Source: Podila epigama
Taxonomy: Eukaryota > Mortierellomycota > Mortierellomycetes > Mortierellales > Mortierellaceae
DNA: 26,097 nucleotides
Assembly: GCA_015679605.1 (NCBI GenBank)
Contig: JAAAVE010000076.1
Span: 10,083 to 36,179, forward strand
Reading direction: 5' to 3'
Shown here piece after piece: positions 20,767-26,097 of the stretch. Below the pieces are notes generated by a model. It ran no database searches and was not told the DNA's origin. It saw only the letters and a program-made list of their open reading frames with translations. Each line of letters opens with the position of its first letter. Positions within the stretch are counted from its first letter, which is position 1. The position numbers were made by a program, and so were the translations under genes.

Positions 20767-21697
20767 ACTGATGGATGGAAGGAGATGATGCTAAGGAGAA
20801 GAAGAAGATAAAAGAAAGTATAAAATGAAGTGTCTATTTTAATGTGAATGACCCGATGTTTTTTTTTTTTTAAATTCTACTGTAGGAAGGTGTGGGAGTA
20901 CAAGTGCTATTCTCCTTCCTCCACACATGCATTGACACACACAAACAAAACACACGAATTACGCTTAGCAATAATTACTGCATTTCAGTTTTTAAACACC
21001 CTCACCAATTCTCAATGGCATAGAGTGCACAGGGAACAGGATGGGCTCTTTGAGAAAAATACACAAAACGGTCATTGTCATTGTTGACGACGTATACTTG
21101 AAATACATTGAGGAAGGAGGAAATAGACCATCAAGCATGTGCATTTTTTCTTTAACTGGGCTTGTTCACTTCCGCATTCACCACTAACCTCATCAAGAAC
21201 AATACACCATGTGCATGTTAATAATATTTGTCTTGTTGCCAGCACACGAAGCGGTGCTAGCTCTCTTTCCTTTACATTCGTCTTGAACGAAAAGAAAAAG
21301 TGGCGCAAAGGGCGTTATATGCAATGTGTTATGCTCACAAAAAAAAGAGAGAGAGAGAGTTCATCTCCACAATGAGTTCAGATGTACGTACATACCTTGT
21401 GGAGACGGGATAACACTTGTTGTCAAGCACATCCATTTGGTGTCCAATTGGGTCGCACAAATTGCATGTGAACTGCCAACTCACAAACTGGAAACTTAAC
21501 CAACATTGTTGTTTGTCTTGTTGACTATTTGGGTCATTGCCTCCTTCCATTCATCCGTCCCCTGTTCCAACATATCCAGTGCGGCGCTTTTAAAAACAAC
21601 AAACGGCCATGATAATTTGTTCATATCGGAAATTCATGTTGCATTGTTGAAAACAAAAAGAGAGGAGGGAGCTACAGAAAGACTTACTATAGACCCT
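20767..21697. other. IML2-family upstream region / HAX1-like downstream region
   Basis: About 930 nt without a supported gene. It contains T13 at 20859-20871, a CACACA-rich stretch near 20920-20955 and a (GA)n run at 21347-21359. Open frames here are short and resemble no known family. No tRNA-like cloverleaf was recognised by eye. Confidence 0.55.
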
Positions 21698-23030
21698 TCA
21701 CTCGTCCCGCTCTTGTCGCCGGGTCCAACCTTTGGGTGGCCAGTTACGTTTGCCCTCAGCAGCCTTCTCTGTTGCAATCGCCTCTGCTACTACGGCCGCA
21801 ACCGAATCGCGCTGGTGATCATCGTCTTCAACTGCGTGATCATCAAAGTGTCGGCCCCATCGACCTTTGGATCCTCGGCCGTTACTACTCTCTCGCGTCA
21901 CAGTCTCTTCAATAGAGCCATCATTGTGGATAATCTTGACCTGAGTCTCTGTCTCGCCATTCACTGTGGTAACAGTGCGCTTCTCAACTGTACCATCAGG
22001 ACGGGTAACGGTCGTTTGGCTAAATGACTATTATTATTAAAAAAACGTATAATAAGCATCATTCATACACGCATACATTAGAGATATGCCTTCTTTTCCA
22101 AATGCATAAAAGACTCACCTCAGATGACTCCCATTGACGGCTACGTGGCCATCTACGAGAATGTCGATCCTCATAATATTCCTTCTCGTTCCGTCCATAT
22201 GGCCCAACGACAAGATGGTGGTGCTGACCTTCCTCTTCATCCTTATCGTCAGATGATCCTTTTCGTTGCCACCAATGTCTAGCATCCTTCTCCCAGCTTG
22301 TTCCCACTTTCTTCACCTTTTCCACGATCGCTGGCACAAGACTCTTCCGAGCCCCTTCTTGCTCTGTCGCCGTTGCTGTCTCTGTTGCCGTTGAGAGCTC
22401 GCCTTCATTGACTTCTGAGATTTTGGTACCCCCGACCACATCGTAATCCCTTGCTAAAGGGGAAGACTTGCCTTGGCCAAGTCTTCGGAAGAACGAGTCC
22501 TCATGAGTCGTAAAGAGAAGCCAATCCAGTAAACCCGGTGCAACCGAGGCGGTAATCACAGTCTTGCCTTCATCTGCCGTGCCCGCTTTTCCTTGCATGA
22601 TCGTGAAATCTTCGACGCCTGTGGGAGAACCATCGTGCGACTTATCCTTGCTAGCAGGTGCCGAGTCTAAAGGCGGGAGCTCCTCAATAGTAATCCGATA
22701 CCGTTTCTTGGGACCATCGGACCACAATGTCCACGGGAAAGGTTGATTATTATCGTCCAAGAAGGCTTTGCTCTGTCGTTCGAGTGCAGACATCTCTCGA
22801 GACAGGGTATCGAGGCTGCCAAAGACAGAAGACTGCATCGAGCTCAGAAGAGTGTTGACGGTCGAGTGAAGTGCTCGAGCAGCCTGATCGATTTCCTGCT
22901 CAATCGCCGTTGGGTCCACAGTGACGGAAAAGATGGACCTCCCACCTGGAGCGTGGTAGTGTCCATTGTTGTTCTTGTTGCTATCTTGTGTCTCTTCAGG
23001 AAAGTTGTGGGTGTTTTTTTCAGAAGACAT
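21698..23030 (-). CDS. Unrecognised protein with short HAX1-like C-terminal module
   Basis: Exons (minus) 23030-22119 and 22027-21698; intron 22028-22118 (91 nt, strong GTGAGT donor, AATAATAG acceptor, phase 0). 413 aa. Residues 40-90 form a predicted amphipathic helix (DQAARALHSTVNTLLSSM onward). A PFPWTLWSDGPKKRYRITIEELPP block and a GLLDWLLFTTHEDSFFRRL block follow, then a charged linker. Exon 2 codes for SFSQTTVTRPDGTVEKRTVT and a second, looser copy, NDGSIEETVTRE. The PDG-(I/T)-VE plus ETxTxVT pattern resembles the C-terminal part of metazoan HAX1, a mitochondria-linked anti-apoptotic and actin-associated protein. This is a short-motif similarity, not proof of homology. The tail is highly charged. 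A second AG eight bases downstream of the acceptor would put exon 2 out of frame. Confidence 0.75.
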
Positions 23031-23197
23031 GATGCGAATTGTTTTTGTAATGAGGTAATGGTTGACAAAAAGAAATGAAAAAAAAGAAAAGAAAAAAAAT
23101 TCCCATTTTTTATGTTGAGCGTGGCTTCATAAAGAAAAATTTCCTTTTTCGGTTGTCTTGGATTTTCTTCATGTCATTTTTTTTAAGGCTGGTGCGC

Positions 23198-24745
23198 TTA
23201 TGGCGTGTAGGTAGGTGAATGTGCAGAGTGTTGGGGGTAATGTGGATAGGATTGATTACTGGGGATATACATTTGCTGTTGCTGCTGCTGATGCTGTTGC
23301 GGATGAGCCTGTGAGGCAAACGCAGGATTGAACGGTGGTGGAGCATAGCTCAAGGTATTGGAGCGCGCCAGGTTGGTCTGATACATCGTCGCAACAGTGT
23401 GAGGCGGAACTGTCGTGGACACTACTGGCGCCGGTGGTAAACTAGGCGGCACTACGATATGATGCTCTGTCTCTGTTCTGCTTACTCTCTTCCATAATCC
23501 AGCAAGTTTCCTTACAGCCGTACTCGAGCGTTTCAAATAAACATCATCCGTACCATGGTTGTTGTCGCTGTTGCATCCGTTCGGTATTGATGTCTGATGG
23601 AATTGTTCACCCACTCCATGTTGACTGTCAAAGCTACCAGGAGTTCCCTCTGTAGTAGACACATGATGAGCATGATGGTTTCCTAGCATCGATCCCATGC
23701 TGTCATATCTTGAATGACTGTCTCCCGCACTGGAACACATATCGTCACTAGAATTCCTGTGCTCCTCCATGCCAAAGCCTGGATTGGTAACATATCGGTT
23801 TTGTCGTTCACTTAACAACATGGAAGGTGTATACAATCGCTTGCAGCTTGCTGTTTCAGATTCTAACGCAGCACCACACTTTTGACAGTGATAGAGGTTC
23901 ACCAGGCTTGGCCCTGCTGCTACTTCATATGCCACTGGCGCCGATGGAACGGATGGGGGAGGGAGCGCAGGTGAGGGAGGTGCTGACGGCTCTAAAGGTG
24001 CTGATGGCACAGAAGGTGCTGATGGCACAGAAGGTGCTGATGGCACAGAAGGTGCTACTAGGATAGGTGACGCCAATGAAAGGGGCGGAGTTAGGTCTCC
24101 CAGGGTCAAACGAGCTGGTACCGGCTGGTCAAATGAGATGAGGTCGCGTTCAGTGCCTTGAGGCCGGTCGTTGAACGGATTCGTTGGGTGCTGTGCGACA
24201 TTCGTCGTTGGTGAAGGAGGCGGCGGTGTGAAGGAGGCGGCGGTGTGAACAGTGGTTGTACTGGATACATATGGCATGTAGGATTGTACGTTTTCCGATG
24301 TGGGATATGCTCTGGAAGAGATCGATGTGCTCATAGCTGGGTAGGCTATACCCTGTACATTTCCTGGGACGTGTGGGTTGTAAATTGGATAGGGCTGGCA
24401 GTGTTGCGGTACCGGTGCGTGGGGCGTTACTGCTGCCGTCGTCACTGCTGGGTAGGATGGGTATTGAGCATATGAAACTGAAGGGGAAGCAGACGCCATT
24501 CGCGGGAGACCTGACTGTGTTATTGGAGGATAATAGTTTATTGAAGGTGGAGGAGGCTCTGAAGACGACACTTCTACAGGGTTCGAATGGTGGCGTGAGG
24601 TGTCGAGCACTGGGTATGTTGATTGCGATATCGATGTCTGTGGCCAAGTCTGGGGCATGGTTGCAGGTGCGACAGGATCGTATGGTGGAGGAGCCTCATC
24701 GTCATTTTCAATTTCAGTCCTGTATGTTGATTGTTGAGATGTCAT
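23198..24745 (-). CDS. Proline-rich protein with PPxY, NPF and clathrin-box-like motifs
   Basis: Single exon, 515 aa from ATG 24745; an in-frame ATG at 24790 would add 15 residues. The protein is rich in Pro, Ser, Tyr and Gln and is probably mostly disordered. Visible short motifs: PPPY at 19-22 (WW-domain ligand type), NPF at 189-191 (EH-domain ligand type), LISFD at 202-206 (fits the clathrin-box pattern), and a tandem SVPSAP repeat at about 232-250. A lone knuckle CQKCG with a third Cys 11 residues after the second follows (287, 290, 301). The last third is Ser/His/Gln-rich with a Gln run near the C-terminus. I recognise no full domain. The motif set would fit an endocytic or ubiquitin-ligase adaptor, but such motifs also occur by chance in disordered sequence. 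It ends 168 nt upstream of the next minus-strand gene's start codon. Confidence 0.72.
   Translation of the reverse strand: MTSQQSTYRTEIENDDEAPPPYDPVAPATMPQTWPQTSISQSTYPVLDTSRHHSNPVEVSSSEPPPPSINYYPPITQSGLPRMASASPSVSYAQYPSYPAVTTAAVTPHAPVPQHCQPYPIYNPHVPGNVQGIAYPAMSTSISSRAYPTSENVQSYMPYVSSTTTVHTAASFTPPPPSPTTNVAQHPTNPFNDRPQGTERDLISFDQPVPARLTLGDLTPPLSLASPILVAPSVPSAPSVPSAPSVPSAPLEPSAPPSPALPPPSVPSAPVAYEVAAGPSLVNLYHCQKCGAALESETASCKRLYTPSMLLSERQNRYVTNPGFGMEEHRNSSDDMCSSAGDSHSRYDSMGSMLGNHHAHHVSTTEGTPGSFDSQHGVGEQFHQTSIPNGCNSDNNHGTDDVYLKRSSTAVRKLAGLWKRVSRTETEHHIVVPPSLPPAPVVSTTVPPHTVATMYQTNLARSNTLSYAPPPFNPAFASQAHPQQHQQQQQQMYIPSNQSYPHYPQHSAHSPTYTP
23997..24050 (-). repeat. 18-nt tandem repeat coding for Ser-Val-Pro-Ser-Ala-Pro-type units
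   Basis: Three identical 18-nt units (plus strand GGTGCTGATGGCACAGAA) with degenerate neighbours on both sides. They give the periodic SVPSAP stretch of the proline-rich protein. Confidence 0.95.
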
Positions 24746-25542
24746 TATTGCGAGGAAGTCGTGAAAATGCATCAATGGGTTCCTCTGCATTGTACCCTCT
24801 GCAGTCCGTGTCTAAAGGGTGGCTTAGTAAGATAGAAAAGAGTAAAATTTCGACTTTGGTCTGCCAAAGACACGGCGTCCAGTAATTAGGCCGAGTCGCG
24901 TCTTTTGGAATGTTGCATGAAAAAACGAGATAGAGGCTCCTCGGAAGAAAAGACAAGCCAATGTCCTGTTTGGTTGGACTGTGGAGCAACCGCACCATGA
25001 AGTGGTCTGTCCAGTAGACAGGTGCTCCAAGATGTTAGTGTTGACAACAATAGAGATGACAACAAACGCTGTGAAAGTCACTCAAGCACGAACGTTATTG
25101 AGAGTAAGGCGAGGTTGATATTTGCTCGTCCAAGCATCTACGCGTTCATTTCTTTTTTCCTTTTTTCCTTTTTTCCACACGACCTGACAAAGCCTTGCAG
25201 GCACTGTAGTGCAATTGTTGTTAAAACATACACTGCCACCGCGGAGACACAAACAGACGTCTGTGGGTGGGCTCGACCTGAAGCCAAAGGCAGTGAACCT
25301 ATCCTCACAAACCCACCTCTTGTCACCTCGGAGATCTAATTTCGGCTTCATGTGAGCACTGTGCATTGTGCATTGCCAAAAGGTGAATCGCCTTGAGAGC
25401 GATCGAGTGTGTGGCTCCCTTGTGAGAAGGGTCTGTTGACAGCCAGACCATTTGCGCAAACGTGCAACATAAATACTCATTGTCTACAATGATATTGCAC
25501 ACACAAACCATCTTTCATCTTTTTCCCTTTTTCCTTTCACAG
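24746..25542. other. Divergent intergenic region
   Basis: About 800 nt between the proline-rich gene (minus) and the partial plus-strand gene, probably holding both promoters. A CTTTTTTC-type repeat lies at 25149-25176. A TATA-like ATAAATA is at 25469-25475, 68 nt before the plus-strand ATG. A pyrimidine-rich tract ending in CACAG abuts that ATG. A 132-codon minus-strand open frame at 25082-25480 lacks recognisable features and I do not call it. Confidence 0.55.
25469..25475 (+). promoter_or_regulatory. TATA-like box upstream of the partial gene
   Basis: ATAAATA, 68 nt before the chosen ATG at 25543, on the correct strand. Distance and sequence fit a fungal TATA element; this is suggestive only. 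Confidence 0.35.
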
Positions 25543-26097
25543 ATGGGTTCTACCGTAGAAAGTGGTTCCGCTTCAAGTAAGGCTTCGAAACCTGCAACAT
25601 AATTACGTTATTACGTTATAACAAACAACAGTGGCAAGCAACAACAACAACAACAACAACAACAAAGAAAAGAAAAGTTGACAATTTTACCTCATTTACC
25701 CTTTCCAATAGTTTCTCGAGGCTTCTTTCAGAAGGTGGAGTTTGATGGAGGAAAACAATTATACACGAATGCAGAAGAACGGTAAGGGAATGATGTTGTC
25801 CCAATAGCATCACGTGATATAGATAGAGACATATTTATTCTGACTAGCGCGTCTCTGACTTTCAACTTTCAACAGGTCTACAAAGCCAATAAGGGTCCAC
25901 GCATGGACAGATGGCACTTCAAGTGGGGTAAGCCAAGAGAATCTCACGACTCAATGCTCAGAAAAGAAAAAGTCTGAATGAAAACCTGTGAACCATTTTA
26001 TAACAATATGAATGTAGGTCGAGTATACATTAGACACAAGCCATTTGCCACATGGTCTCTACTATGCTGTCTGGTCGCTCGACCTATCACATTATGA
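25543..26097 (+). CDS. 5' part of an unrecognised multi-exon gene, cut by the window end
   Basis: Proposed exons 25543-25576, 25712-25781, 25876-25927 and 26018 to the edge, with introns of 135, 94 and 90 nt. Donors are GTAAGG, GTAAGG and GTAAGC; acceptors are CCAATAG, CAACAG and ATGTAG. Phases 1, 2 and 0 agree throughout. They give about 78 residues: MGSTVESGSAS, then ISRGFFQKVEFDGGKQLY, TNAEERSTKPIRVHAWTDG and, in the last exon, VEYTLDTSHLPHGLYYAVWS. No family recognised. The ATG directly follows TTTCCTTTCACAG, which could itself be an acceptor, so a further upstream non-coding or coding exon is possible. The consistent phases and good splice signals support a real gene, but the model is from sequence alone. 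Confidence 0.55.
25638..25665 (+). repeat. (CAA)n microsatellite in the first intron of the partial gene
   Basis: About nine CAA units in a row, within the proposed intron 25577-25711. Likely length-variable between strains. Confidence 0.9.

Noticed and set aside
24582-24592. GGTTCGAAT, similar to a tRNA B box.
   Set aside because: It lies in the coding sequence of the proline-rich gene, lacks the full B-box end and shows no cloverleaf around it.
25082-25480. 132-codon minus-strand open frame between the proline-rich and edge genes.
   Set aside because: Composition and lack of recognisable motifs suggest chance; it spans the likely promoter of the edge gene.

Overview
The window is nuclear DNA from a fungus. 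Genes lie on both strands and are broken by short GT-AG introns, mostly 89-135 nt, with polypyrimidine tracts before the acceptors. Proteins carry long low-complexity Ser/Glu/Asp and Gln stretches, and A/T homopolymers of 13-25 nt sit in introns and between genes. The gene set and its style suit an early-diverging filamentous fungus such as Mortierellomycota or Mucoromycota. That placement is inference; no rDNA or marker gene is present to prove it.

Layout, left to right: (1) 60-3095 (+), an Hsp110/Sse1-type Hsp70 co-chaperone with two introns near its 5' end. (2) 3328-5912 (-), an unrecognised coiled-coil protein with a C-terminal membrane segment and a PP1-docking-like RVRF motif. (3) 7111-10195 (+), a DEAD-box RNA helicase of the Dbp6/DDX51 type (60S ribosome assembly) with an acidic insertion in its second RecA domain. 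(4) 10517-13332 (-), CDP-diacylglycerol synthase (CDS1 type), six exons, with a 250-codon disordered N-terminal extension. (5) 14382-17600 (-), a PIF1-family 5'-3' DNA helicase, five exons, one GC-AG intron. (6) 18212-20766 (-), an IML2/TTC39-family protein. (7) 21698-23030 (-), a protein with a short HAX1-like C-terminal module. (8) 23198-24745 (-), a proline-rich protein with PPxY, NPF and clathrin-box-like motifs. (9) 25543 to the window edge (+), the 5' part of an unrecognised multi-exon gene.

Exon structures were derived by hand from splice consensus, reading phase and, for the conserved families, continuity of family motifs across each junction. These are independent eukaryotic genes, not an operon. 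Housekeeping roles dominate: protein folding, ribosome assembly, phospholipid synthesis and genome maintenance. No transposon, CRISPR array, virus-like gene, tRNA or rRNA was recognised. No clearly new multi-gene system is evident. The more unusual points are the GC-AG intron and interaction motifs in PIF1, a stop-free in-frame intron in CDS1, a tandem acceptor controlling a HAX1-like tail, an acidic insert inside the Dbp6 helicase core, and a duplicated GCATGC module upstream of CDS1.
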